Below are positions 7,428 through 14,144 of a DNA stretch of 23,375 bases, piece by piece. The notes under the pieces were generated by a model that saw nothing but the letters and a program-made list of their open reading frames with translations, had not been told where the DNA came from and ran no database searches. Source of the DNA: Bacteroidales bacterium (GTDB lineage Bacteria; Bacteroidota; Bacteroidia; Bacteroidales; Dysgonomonadaceae); the NCBI GenBank assembly GCA_012518155.1, contig JAAYTC010000095.1, forward strand, positions 1-23,375. The letters run 5' to 3'. Within the stretch, counting starts at the first letter, position 1; each line of letters starts with the position of its first letter. A program made the position numbers and the translations under genes.

Positions 7428-7919
7428 ATGGCAACGGAACTAAGCAATCTCTCTTCGTACGACTCGGCCGCTGTACCGTCGGGTGAAGGAAAGCGGGTGG
7501 GCATCGTGGTTTCAGACTGGAACTCGTCCGTCACCGGCAAGCTGCTTCAGGGTGCATACGACACGCTCGTCAAGTTTGGCGTGAAGGAGGAAGATATAAT
7601 TATTGAGCACGTCCCCGGCAGTTTCGAGTTGACGTATGGAGCCAAGGTATTGATCGAACGTGCGAGCGTGGACTGTGTTATCATTCTTGGATGCGTAATT
7701 CAAGGCGAAACTCCTCATTTCACTTTCGTCTGCGAAAGTGTTACCCAAGGAACCACGCAACTGAATCTAACGCACGATGTACCGGTTATCTTCGGATTAC
7801 TCACCACTAACACGCTTGATCAGGCCAAAGCGCGTTCAGGTGGAAGGCATGGGAACAAAGGCGACGAAGCAGCTATCACGGCATTAAAAATGGTCGCTAT
7901 CCAGTCGAAATACAAATAA
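7428..7919 (+). CDS. ribH: 6,7-dimethyl-8-ribityllumazine synthase
   Basis: Penultimate enzyme of riboflavin synthesis: it condenses 5-amino-6-ribitylamino-uracil with 3,4-dihydroxy-2-butanone 4-phosphate. 163 aa, normal length. Visible motifs are VVSDWN (28-32, with Trp31 of the substrate pocket), VPGSFEL (62-68), GCVIQGETPHF (88-98, with catalytic His97) and the phosphate-binding ARSGGRHGNKG (135-145). About 20 residues precede the conserved core, as in many Bacteroidota orthologues. It follows the TPR gene after 3 nt. tRNA-Tyr begins 27 nt after the stop, with a -7 motif in between. Confidence 0.96.
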   Translation: MATELSNLSSYDSAAVPSGEGKRVGIVVSDWNSSVTGKLLQGAYDTLVKFGVKEEDIIIEHVPGSFELTYGAKVLIERASVDCVIILGCVIQGETPHFTFVCESVTQGTTQLNLTHDVPVIFGLLTTNTLDQAKARSGGRHGNKGDEAAITALKMVAIQSKYK

Positions 7920-7926
7920 TTTGTAT

Positions 7927-7934
7927 TATCTTTG
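7927..7934 (+). promoter_or_regulatory. Candidate -7 element for the tRNA-Tyr/tRNA-Gly pair
   Basis: TATCTTTG exactly fits TANNTTTG and lies 12 nt before the tRNA-Tyr 5' end, where a start with minimal leader would be expected. I see no TTTG -33 element at correct spacing, so the match could be chance. Confidence 0.42.
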
Positions 7935-7946
7935 CAGCAGAAATAA

Positions 7947-8029
7947 GGGCAGTTACCAGAGTGGCCAAATGGGGCTGACTGTAACTCAGCTGGCTTACGC
8001 CTACGGTGGTTCGAATCCATCACTGCCCA
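7947..8029 (+). tRNA. tRNA-Tyr (anticodon GTA)
   Basis: An 83-nt type II tRNA. Acceptor GGGCAGT (7947-7953) pairs with ACTGCCC (8022-8028), discriminator A at 8029. The anticodon stem-loop CTGACTGTAACTCAG carries GTA. A long variable arm (TGGCTTACGCCTA) and the T-loop GGTTCGAATCC are present. CCA is not encoded. It precedes tRNA-Gly by 89 nt. Confidence 0.95.
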
Positions 8030-8042
8030 CGAAACCAATGTG

Positions 8043-8118
8043 TCAATTATTCAATATGCCAATATGCCAATTTTAATTAGTCACATTAGCATATTAGTCA
8101 CATCGGCACATTAATTTT
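8043..8118 (+). repeat. AT-rich short direct repeats between the two tRNA genes
   Basis: The spacer is built from 8-9-nt units: CAATATGC twice in tandem (8052-8059, 8060-8067), TTAGTCACA twice (8077-8085, 8094-8102) with TTAGCATA between, and the decayed unit TCGGCACA at 8103. It encodes nothing visible. The units look like a degenerate microsatellite expanded in a tRNA spacer. Confidence 0.6.
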
Positions 8119-8191
8119 GCGGAAGTAGCTCAGTTGATAGAGCATTAGCCTTCCAAGCTGAGGGTCGCGGGTTTGAGTCCCGTCTTCCGCT
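8119..8191 (+). tRNA. tRNA-Gly (anticodon TCC)
   Basis: A 73-nt tRNA. Acceptor GCGGAAG (8119-8125) pairs with CTTCCGC (8184-8190), discriminator T at 8191. D-arm AGCTCAGTTGATAGAGC, anticodon loop CTTCCAA giving TCC, T-arm CGGGTTTGAGTCCCG. CCA is not encoded. Probably co-transcribed with tRNA-Tyr and ended by the terminator at 8263-8292. Confidence 0.96.
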
Positions 8192-8262
8192 CTACAGAGG
8201 AGACAAGAAACGCCCCATATCGGGAGTCTCCCTTCCTGCATACTGGCAGGAGTAAAGTCAAC

Positions 8263-8292
8263 GGGAGTAACTTCAAAAGTTACTCCCTTTTT
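8263..8292 (+). terminator. Intrinsic terminator after the tRNA pair
   Basis: An 11-bp perfect stem (GGGAGTAACTT 8263-8273 with AAGTTACTCCC 8277-8287), a 3-nt loop and five Ts. A smaller 6-bp hairpin (TCCTGC 8234-8239 with GCAGGA 8246-8251) lies just upstream. The rest of 8192-8390 shows nothing else I can identify. Confidence 0.85.
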
Positions 8293-8390
8293 CATGTACT
8301 CACCATGTACATCTTTTTACTCGAACGGGAAATTTGATATCCTTTCATGGGAAATCGCTATAGTCACGTATAATTAAATGAGATCACCAA

Positions 8391-9770
8391 GTGGGAAATA
8401 ACCGTGCACCTTCCTCTGCCGTCCGCGATCTTACCCAAGGAGGCATTTTCCGGCAGCTGACCACGTTAGCGCTCCCGCTGATGGCCATTAGTTTTATCCA
8501 GATGGCCTATAACCTGGTAGACATCCTTTGGATAGGACGTTTGGGAAGCGAAGCTGTCGCCGCCGTGGGTTCGATCGGCATGTTGATGTGGATGATGAAC
8601 TCGTTCGCGCTCATCTCAAAAGTGGGTGCTGAAATTTCGATTGGCCAATCGATTGGGGCACGTCGCCTCGACAGGGCGTCGATGTACGCGTCGCACACCA
8701 CTACCATCGCTATCCTACTTGGCACTCTTTTTGGCGTTTTCTTCTTCCTTTTCCCCCACCCTTATGTCTCCTTTTACGAGCTGGAGCCCTCGATTGCTTC
8801 CGATGCAGTGGATTACTTGCGGATCATCTCGATGGGAATCCCCATCATGTTCCTTGTCTTGAACTTCTCGGGAATTTATATCGGCTCCGGCCGTAGCGAC
8901 CTTCCGTTCTATTTTAACGCGACGGGGCTCCTGTTGAATATTCTCTTGGATCCGCTTCTTATCTTCGGTTGGGGTGTAGTCCCCGCCATGGGAATTCGCG
9001 GGGCAGCACTTGCCACCCTGATTGCACAGGGTGTAGTGCTTTTCCTTTTTATCTTTCAGCTGAAGAGGCGGGACGGCCTCTTGGGCAAGTTCACCTTTCT
9101 TATTCTACCGCGACGCCGTTACACGATCAAAATCCTAAAGTTAGGGCTCCCGGTAGCCGCCATGAACGCGTACTTCGCGTTTATTAATATGAACCTCGCT
9201 CGCGTAGCATCGGTGCACGGTGGACACCTCGGCATCACCAGCCAGACTACCGGTGGCCAAATTGAAGGGATTACTTGGAACACTTCCACCGGTTTTTCCA
9301 CCGCGTTAGGAAGTTTCACGGCACAAAATTACGCCGCGGGAAAGATGCAGCGAGCGCAACGTGCCTTTCGCTACACCCTTCTTCTAATGGGAGCGTTGGG
9401 TACAGTAGCTACCGTGGCATTTGTTTTTTACGGCAGCGAGATATTCTCGATCTTTGTGCCCGAGAGAGATGCCTATTTAGCCGGGGGTGCCTACTTGATG
9501 ATCTTGGGTTTCTCACAGCTTTTCATGATGCTTGAGATCACCACTCAAGGGATGTTCAACGGGTTAGGAAAAACCACCCCGCCCGCGATTATCAGTATCG
9601 TATTCAACACGATTCGTATTCCCTTGGCCATGTTCTTGGGCATGCGTATCGGTGTTACAGGTGTTTGGTGGGCCATTTCCATTACTTCCGTTTTCAAGGG
9701 AGTTATCTCGTTCACGTGGTATTACGTGCTACAGAGGCGACTAAAACAGTCGGATAAATCAAGCATTTAG
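8391..9770 (+). CDS. MATE-family multidrug/metabolite efflux transporter
   Basis: 459-aa polytopic inner-membrane antiporter, a normal size for the family. About twelve hydrophobic segments in two homologous halves are visible. The first half opens with LTQGGIFRQLTTLALPLMAISFIQMAYNLVDILWIGRLG, holding the family-typical Asn/Asp-bearing helix 1; the second begins near TIKILKLGLPVAAMN. MATE proteins export cationic drugs or metabolites using a Na+ or H+ gradient; the substrate here cannot be read. The start is GTG 8391: the nearby ATG at 8378 is out of frame and meets a stop after seven codons, and the next in-frame ATG would cut into helix 1. It is monocistronic. In 9771-9992 there is a loose inverted repeat (ACCCATTC 9786-9793 with GAATGGGT 9814-9821) without a T-tract. 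Confidence 0.92.
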   Translation: MGNNRAPSSAVRDLTQGGIFRQLTTLALPLMAISFIQMAYNLVDILWIGRLGSEAVAAVGSIGMLMWMMNSFALISKVGAEISIGQSIGARRLDRASMYASHTTTIAILLGTLFGVFFFLFPHPYVSFYELEPSIASDAVDYLRIISMGIPIMFLVLNFSGIYIGSGRSDLPFYFNATGLLLNILLDPLLIFGWGVVPAMGIRGAALATLIAQGVVLFLFIFQLKRRDGLLGKFTFLILPRRRYTIKILKLGLPVAAMNAYFAFINMNLARVASVHGGHLGITSQTTGGQIEGITWNTSTGFSTALGSFTAQNYAAGKMQRAQRAFRYTLLLMGALGTVATVAFVFYGSEIFSIFVPERDAYLAGGAYLMILGFSQLFMMLEITTQGMFNGLGKTTPPAIISIVFNTIRIPLAMFLGMRIGVTGVWWAISITSVFKGVISFTWYYVLQRRLKQSDKSSI

Positions 9771-9959
9771 CTCGACTACAGCGAGACCCATTCATCGCTG
9801 GACTGAATTTTCAGAATGGGTTCCAAAGTGGAATAAAAACGCAACGTCTGGCTCCAAATCCTAATAGCGGTATTTTTGTAAAAAATTACCAAAAAACATT
9901 TTTTTCAACAGTTTACCCTAATTTAACCCCGATAATCCGACCGGCCCGTTCGCATGTTG

Positions 9960-9967
9960 TACATTTG
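9960..9967 (+). promoter_or_regulatory. Candidate -7 element for kamA-ablB
   Basis: TACATTTG matches TANNTTTG exactly, 25 nt before the kamA ATG, implying a leader of about 20 nt. No clear TTTG -33 is seen. Most of 9840-9935 is AT-rich and otherwise featureless. Confidence 0.45.
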
Positions 9968-9992
9968 CCCCTGAATAAAAATTCAACCATTC

Positions 9993-11387
9993 ATGATTTA
10001 CAATGATGTACAGCAAGAGATCGCGAACAAAATTGAAGAAAAACCCCTATTATCCAATTGGAAAGATTGGAAATGGCAACTGAAACACTCTATACAAACC
10101 CTTGAGCAATTCGAATATATCACGGGGATCCATTTCGAGAAAAAAGAACGGGAACAACTTCAACAAACATTCAATAAATTCCCACTATCCATCACCCCCT
10201 ACTATCTTTCGCTTATTCACACAGAGAACTTTTTACACGATCCCGTGTTTAAGCAAGCCTTTGGGGGTTCGGAAGAGCTAAATACCCTCTCTTCGGAACA
10301 CGCCGACCCGCTCTCGGAAGATCAAGACAGCCCCGTGGAAGGGATCACTCATCGGTACCCCGACCGTGTACTGTTTCAGGTAAGCAACACCTGTTCGATG
10401 TATTGCCGGCATTGCACCCGCAAACGGAAAGTGGGGGATATCGACTTTATCCCTTCTCGAAAACAGTTACAGGCCGGCATCGAGTATATCCAAAATACCC
10501 CGGTAATAAGGGACGTGCTGCTCTCGGGAGGAGACCCCTTTATGTTATCCGACACCATGATCGATTGGCTGCTGTCTGAAATAAGCCAAATCCCACACGT
10601 GGAGGTAATTCGCATCGGTACACGGATGCCGGTCGTCCTCCCCTACCGAATCACTGATAAGCTGGTCTCCATCCTGAAAAAATATCAGCCGTTGTGGATC
10701 AACACCCATTTTAACCACCCCAACGAGATCACCCGTTCCTCGAAAGAAGCTTTGGCTAAACTGGCCGACGGTGGTTTCCCGCTGGGCAATCAGTCGGTTC
10801 TCCTTGCCGGGGTAAACGACTGTCCCCGTATCATCAAGTCGCTCTGCCACAAACTCGTTCAAAACCGGGTACGCCCCTACTACCTGTATCAGTGCGACCT
10901 GTCGGAAGGATTGTCCCATTTCCGGACACCTATCGGCAAAGGCATCGAGATCATGGAGAGCCTCGTGGGACACACGAGTGGTTTCGCCCGCCCCACTTAC
11001 GTGATTGACGCACCCGGTGGAGGAGGGAAAATCCCGGTGATGCCCAATTACATTATCTCTTGGACAACCAACAAGGTGGTGCTCAGAAACTACGAAGGGA
11101 TCATCACTACCTACGAAGAGCCGGACAACTACAAAGAAAAGTTGTGTGATCGCGAGTGCAACACGTGCGACTTGGACCTGAACATTCGTGAGGTCGACGT
11201 GAAAGAGGCCGCTATAGGGATCGAAAAATTGCTTTCCAATGCCAACGATACCATTTCGTTGATTCCGGAAGATAACGAACGACTTTTACGAAGGAATGGA
11301 AATGGGAACGAGAATGGGAATGGGAATGGGAATGGGAATGAGAATGGGAACAGAAATGGAAATGGAAATGGAAATGGAAATGCCTGA
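9993..11387 (+). CDS. kamA: L-lysine 2,3-aminomutase with Asn-Gly repeat tail
   Basis: Radical-SAM, PLP-dependent enzyme that interconverts L-lysine and L-beta-lysine. 464 aa, longer than the clostridial enzyme (about 416). The cluster motif is C134-x3-C138-x2-C141 (CSMYCRHC). YVIDAPGGGGKIP carries the PLP lysine (K346). Cys277 and a cysteine cluster at 385-392 (CDRECNTC) fit the structural zinc site. SGGDPFMLSD and QCDLSEGLSHFRTP are also typical. Residues 435-464 are an Asn-Gly/Asn-Glu repeat encoded by a hexanucleotide repeat. The next gene, ablB, overlaps the stop by 8 nt, so the pair is probably for N-acetyl-beta-lysine synthesis rather than lysine fermentation; no kamD/kamE or kdd/kce genes lie in the window. 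The related family EF-P lysine mutase EpmB is shorter, making that alternative less likely. Confidence 0.92.
   Translation: MIYNDVQQEIANKIEEKPLLSNWKDWKWQLKHSIQTLEQFEYITGIHFEKKEREQLQQTFNKFPLSITPYYLSLIHTENFLHDPVFKQAFGGSEELNTLSSEHADPLSEDQDSPVEGITHRYPDRVLFQVSNTCSMYCRHCTRKRKVGDIDFIPSRKQLQAGIEYIQNTPVIRDVLLSGGDPFMLSDTMIDWLLSEISQIPHVEVIRIGTRMPVVLPYRITDKLVSILKKYQPLWINTHFNHPNEITRSSKEALAKLADGGFPLGNQSVLLAGVNDCPRIIKSLCHKLVQNRVRPYYLYQCDLSEGLSHFRTPIGKGIEIMESLVGHTSGFARPTYVIDAPGGGGKIPVMPNYIISWTTNKVVLRNYEGIITTYEEPDNYKEKLCDRECNTCDLDLNIREVDVKEAAIGIEKLLSNANDTISLIPEDNERLLRRNGNGNENGNGNGNGNENGNRNGNGNGNGNA
11296..11379 (+). repeat. 14-unit hexanucleotide repeat (ATGGRA) across the kamA/ablB junction
   Basis: Fourteen hexamers in phase: ATGGAA, ATGGGA, ACGAGA, four ATGGGA, ATGAGA, ATGGGA, ACAGAA and four ATGGAA, ending directly at the ATG of ablB (11380). 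In the kamA frame it reads alternating Asn-Gly with a few Glu/Arg. In the ablB frame it reads Met-Glu/Met-Gly with a dozen in-frame ATGs. The third forward frame and at least one reverse frame are also open through it. As the unit is 6 nt, whole-unit gain or loss would keep both frames. Confidence 0.95.
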
Positions 11388-12219
11388 TCAAATCGTGGAT
11401 ACCACGAACGGCTCCATCCTTCAACACGGCAAACTGAACGACCGTATTTACCTGATGAAGCTGTCGGATAAAGAAACGGAACATATTATCCACGAAATGG
11501 AGCATCTAGCTGCCCTCAATGACTATTCGAAAATATTTTGTATTGTCCCGCCGGACGTTTACCCCCTTTTCATGTCGGACAGGTATCTCTTAGAAGGTTA
11601 TATACCGGGATTTTACCGCGGGGAATCGGACGGCCTCTTCGTCTCAAAATTCCGAGGCAACGGCGAACGATTCCACGTCCCGGACAACGAGTTGGCACCG
11701 TTCCATCAATTGCTATCCGATATGAAAGGGAAGCCAAAAGCCCCCCCGGTGAATACCCCCCGTTACATGCTCCGTGAATTAAACAAACAGGATGCCAAGG
11801 GGATAGCGCACCTCTATTCCGAGGTATTCGAAAGTTACCCCTTTCCGATTCACGACCCGGGATATATCGTGAAAATGATGAATGAAGATGTACGCTATTT
11901 TGGCGCGTTCAAGGGCGATGAGCTGGCTGCCCTCTCCTCAGCGGAGGTCGACCCCAAGGAGAGGAACGCCGAAATGACCGATTTCGCGACCAGTCCCCGT
12001 CATGCCGGCAACAACTTGTCGCTGCATCTCCTCTCCCACATGGAATCAGCGATGAAGCAGCAAGGCATCTGCACCCTTTACACCATTGCCCGCCTTCTCT
12101 CGCTTCCGATGAACAAAACATTCCTCCGGTCGGGTTTCACCTATTCCGGCACGCTCCGCAACAACACCCAAATATCCGGCAGGATCGAAAGCATGAATCT
12201 TTTTTACAAACAGTTGTAA
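11380..12219 (+). CDS. ablB: Putative beta-lysine N6-acetyltransferase (GNAT family)
   Basis: Acetylates the epsilon-amino group of beta-lysine to N-epsilon-acetyl-beta-lysine, a compatible solute of methanogens and some bacteria. From ATG 11380 it is 279 aa, the family size. The N-terminal part (about 1-125) has the AblB-like layout (GKLNDRIYLMKLS, IFCIVPP, GYIPGFYRG, DGLFVSKF). The GNAT domain is at about 130-275, with an acetyl-CoA loop resembling ATSPRHAGNNLSLHLL (203-218) and a C-terminal NKTFLRSGFTYSGTL. The frame is open further upstream with many ATGs in the repeat; the last one gives a natural start and an 8-nt overlap with the kamA stop. The assignment rests largely on adjacency to kamA plus the overall pattern. 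Another GNAT role is possible but less likely. Confidence 0.85.
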   Translation: MPDQIVDTTNGSILQHGKLNDRIYLMKLSDKETEHIIHEMEHLAALNDYSKIFCIVPPDVYPLFMSDRYLLEGYIPGFYRGESDGLFVSKFRGNGERFHVPDNELAPFHQLLSDMKGKPKAPPVNTPRYMLRELNKQDAKGIAHLYSEVFESYPFPIHDPGYIVKMMNEDVRYFGAFKGDELAALSSAEVDPKERNAEMTDFATSPRHAGNNLSLHLLSHMESAMKQQGICTLYTIARLLSLPMNKTFLRSGFTYSGTLRNNTQISGRIESMNLFYKQL

Positions 12220-12329
12220 ACAGATCCGTTGGGAGATCCAATATACCCTATTATAAGCAGATTTTTAAGTAATTCACTTGAGGCGCGGAAGATTAAATAG
12301 TATCAACTGGGCGGTATGTTATCGCCTTA

Positions 12330-13538
12330 TCAATACCCGGGCAGAAAGAGGCCGATATCGGTCACCGGGTAATTGAAATGATTGCCCACGTAGGAGTTCA
12401 CCATCTTGCCGGCATACATGTAGAAGCCGGAGGCGAAGCCACGGTCGAACCGGGCAAAATGATCGAGTCCCCCGCGATCGCCCATGGAGGTGAAGAGCGA
12501 GACAAACAGGTTGCTCAGTGAGATGGAGGCGGTGCGAGCCACCCTCGAACTGAGACTCATTTCGCAAAAATGCAACACTCCATGTTTTTCGAAGGTGTCG
12601 GGATGATCCGGCAAGCAGGCCTCCATGGTGGTCTCGAAACAACCACCCTGTGCCATCCGGAGGTCAATAATAATCGACCCTTTCTTCATCTCCCGGATCA
12701 AGTCTTCCGAGATGCGATAAAAATGGGTTTTATTGATGTACTGCATGGCACCGATCACCACGTCCGCCGACCGGAACACGTTTCGGAGCACGTTAGGTTG
12801 AAGCGTGGAGGTATACACCGGGCTTCCCAGCTCATGGCGGATCGTTCGCAGTTTCACGATATCGTCATCAAACACCTTCACCGAAGCACCTTGCGCCAAG
12901 GCAGAACGGGCAGCCATCGTGCCCGCTACTCCCGCCCCGATGATCACCACCTCGGTAGGCGTTACACCGGGGATGCCGCCCAAGATGATTCCTTTCCCAC
13001 CGTGCGCGTTACTCAATAATTCTGCCGCGAGAGCAATAGAGGTAACCCCTTCGATCTCGGAGATGGCCGTCACGAAGGGAGAAACACCCGAACCTTCATG
13101 CAGGAGTTCGTAAGCCAGCGCGTGAATTCGTCTATCACTCATCAACTTGAGGATAGGCGTGGTAAGCTTATGGATATAGAGGAACGAGAAAACGGCCGCC
13201 CTACGTCGCATCATCTGCACCTCTTCCAACGTGGGAGGCAGGATCTTCAGAATCAGATCGGCTTGAAACACCTCTTGAGCGGTCTCCACGATCTCGGCAC
13301 CCGAATCGGCGTAATAGCTGTCGGCATATTGGATAGTGCGCCCGGCACCTGCCTGCACCAATACCCGGTATCCGGACGAAACCAACAATGAAACCGTTTC
13401 AGGGGTAAGTGCCAACCGTTTCTCTATTTCTTGATCCTCTTTGGGGATCCCGATTACAGCAGAAACCCGCTGTTTCTCGGCTTTCAGCATCAACTCACGT
13501 ACCACGAACGACGTGCTCTGTTGGGAATCGTGTATCAT
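12330..13538 (-). CDS. ald: Alanine dehydrogenase-like oxidoreductase (Ald/PNT family)
   Basis: 402 aa. The family deaminates L-alanine to pyruvate with NAD+, or the reverse. The N-terminal AlaDH/PNT domain has IGIPKE (29-34), Arg41 in RLALTP, Lys98 in LILKILPP and His123 in YIHKLTTP, spaced like the pyruvate-binding Arg, Lys and His of known Ald. The NAD Rossmann motif is VVIIGAGVAG (197-206). About 28 residues precede the usual start, and the C-terminal half (DLRMAQGGCFETT, GDRGGLDHFARFDRGF) diverges from classical Ald, as in a separate Bacteroidota subgroup. Alanine specificity is therefore likely but not certain; PNT alpha or saccharopine-related enzymes are alternatives. Its ATG overlaps the aroK stop (ATGA), so translation is coupled. 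It converges on ablB; in 12220-12329 I see only a weak GGCG/CGCC hairpin. Confidence 0.8.
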   Translation of the reverse strand: MIHDSQQSTSFVVRELMLKAEKQRVSAVIGIPKEDQEIEKRLALTPETVSLLVSSGYRVLVQAGAGRTIQYADSYYADSGAEIVETAQEVFQADLILKILPPTLEEVQMMRRRAAVFSFLYIHKLTTPILKLMSDRRIHALAYELLHEGSGVSPFVTAISEIEGVTSIALAAELLSNAHGGKGIILGGIPGVTPTEVVIIGAGVAGTMAARSALAQGASVKVFDDDIVKLRTIRHELGSPVYTSTLQPNVLRNVFRSADVVIGAMQYINKTHFYRISEDLIREMKKGSIIIDLRMAQGGCFETTMEACLPDHPDTFEKHGVLHFCEMSLSSRVARTASISLSNLFVSLFTSMGDRGGLDHFARFDRGFASGFYMYAGKMVNSYVGNHFNYPVTDIGLFLPGY

Positions 13539-14068
13539 TCTTTATTCTTTAATTCATTTTCTAATCCACTCACCGTAAGGTGTATATCCTGCTTCGTAAT
13601 TACCCGGCCGGTATGATAAACGATACGCGCCATCAAATAATAACGTTCCCTACGGGCCAGATGTTCCCTGATAAAAGGCACGAGCTCTTTTCTCGATTTA
13701 CCGGCTATAAGGGGGCGGACCGTTTTCGAGGCCGATAGCCTATCTGCCAATTCTTCCGGTTCTGCCTGAAGATAGATCGTAGTACCAACCTTGTTCATCA
13801 ACTCCATGTTATCAAAAAAACAGGGAGCACCGCCCCCAGTAGAGACAACCACGTTTTCGAACTCTGCTACTTCTTGCAGCGATTGCCGTTCGGCTTGTCG
13901 AAATCCATCCTCCCCTCTCTCTTCGAAAAGTTGAGGGATTGTCCTCCGGTATTTGGCTTGGATGTATGCATCCAGGTCAATAAAATCGAGGGAGAGCGAT
14001 TTTGCAAGTCGCTTTCCAACAGTGGTCTTACCCGATCCCATATATCCTACGATAAAAATTCGTTCCAT
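13535..14068 (-). CDS. aroK: Shikimate kinase
   Basis: Phosphorylates shikimate at the 3-hydroxyl in the aromatic amino acid pathway, using ATP in the cytoplasm. 177 aa, usual length. P-loop GYMGSGKTT (8-16), shikimate-binding DLD (31-33), FRQAE with Arg57, STGGGAP (76-82) and the lid arginine in RPL (118-120) are all present. It follows cls after 76 nt and its stop overlaps the next gene's start by 4 nt. Nothing is missing. No promoter is obvious in the 76-nt gap. Confidence 0.95.
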   Translation of the reverse strand: MERIFIVGYMGSGKTTVGKRLAKSLSLDFIDLDAYIQAKYRRTIPQLFEERGEDGFRQAERQSLQEVAEFENVVVSTGGGAPCFFDNMELMNKVGTTIYLQAEPEELADRLSASKTVRPLIAGKSRKELVPFIREHLARRERYYLMARIVYHTGRVITKQDIHLTVSGLENELKNKE

Positions 14069-14144
14069 ATTATCACGAATGATTATAAAGCATCATTAGG
14101 GTTTTGTATTTAGTTATGACATACATAAGCCCTTGAAACAAAAA

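Noticed and set aside
8112..8119. TAATTTTG as a promoter for tRNA-Gly
   Set aside because: It overlaps the first base of the tRNA, so it cannot place a start correctly; it is a chance match in an AT-rich spacer.
9786..9821. Terminator after the MATE gene
   Set aside because: The stem is only 8 bp with a 20-nt loop and no T-run, too weak to list as a feature.
11296..11379. CRISPR array or zinc-finger-like coding repeat
   Set aside because: Units are 6 nt without spacers and lie inside the overlapping ends of two enzyme genes.
11212..11505. Minus-strand open frame with His/Phe/Ser alternation
   Set aside because: It is the reverse reading of the hexanucleotide repeat plus flanking kamA and ablB sequence, with no independent support.
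12570..13113. Plus-strand open frames inside the alanine-dehydrogenase-like gene
   Set aside because: Antisense shadows of a conserved enzyme, with composition typical of reversed coding sequence.
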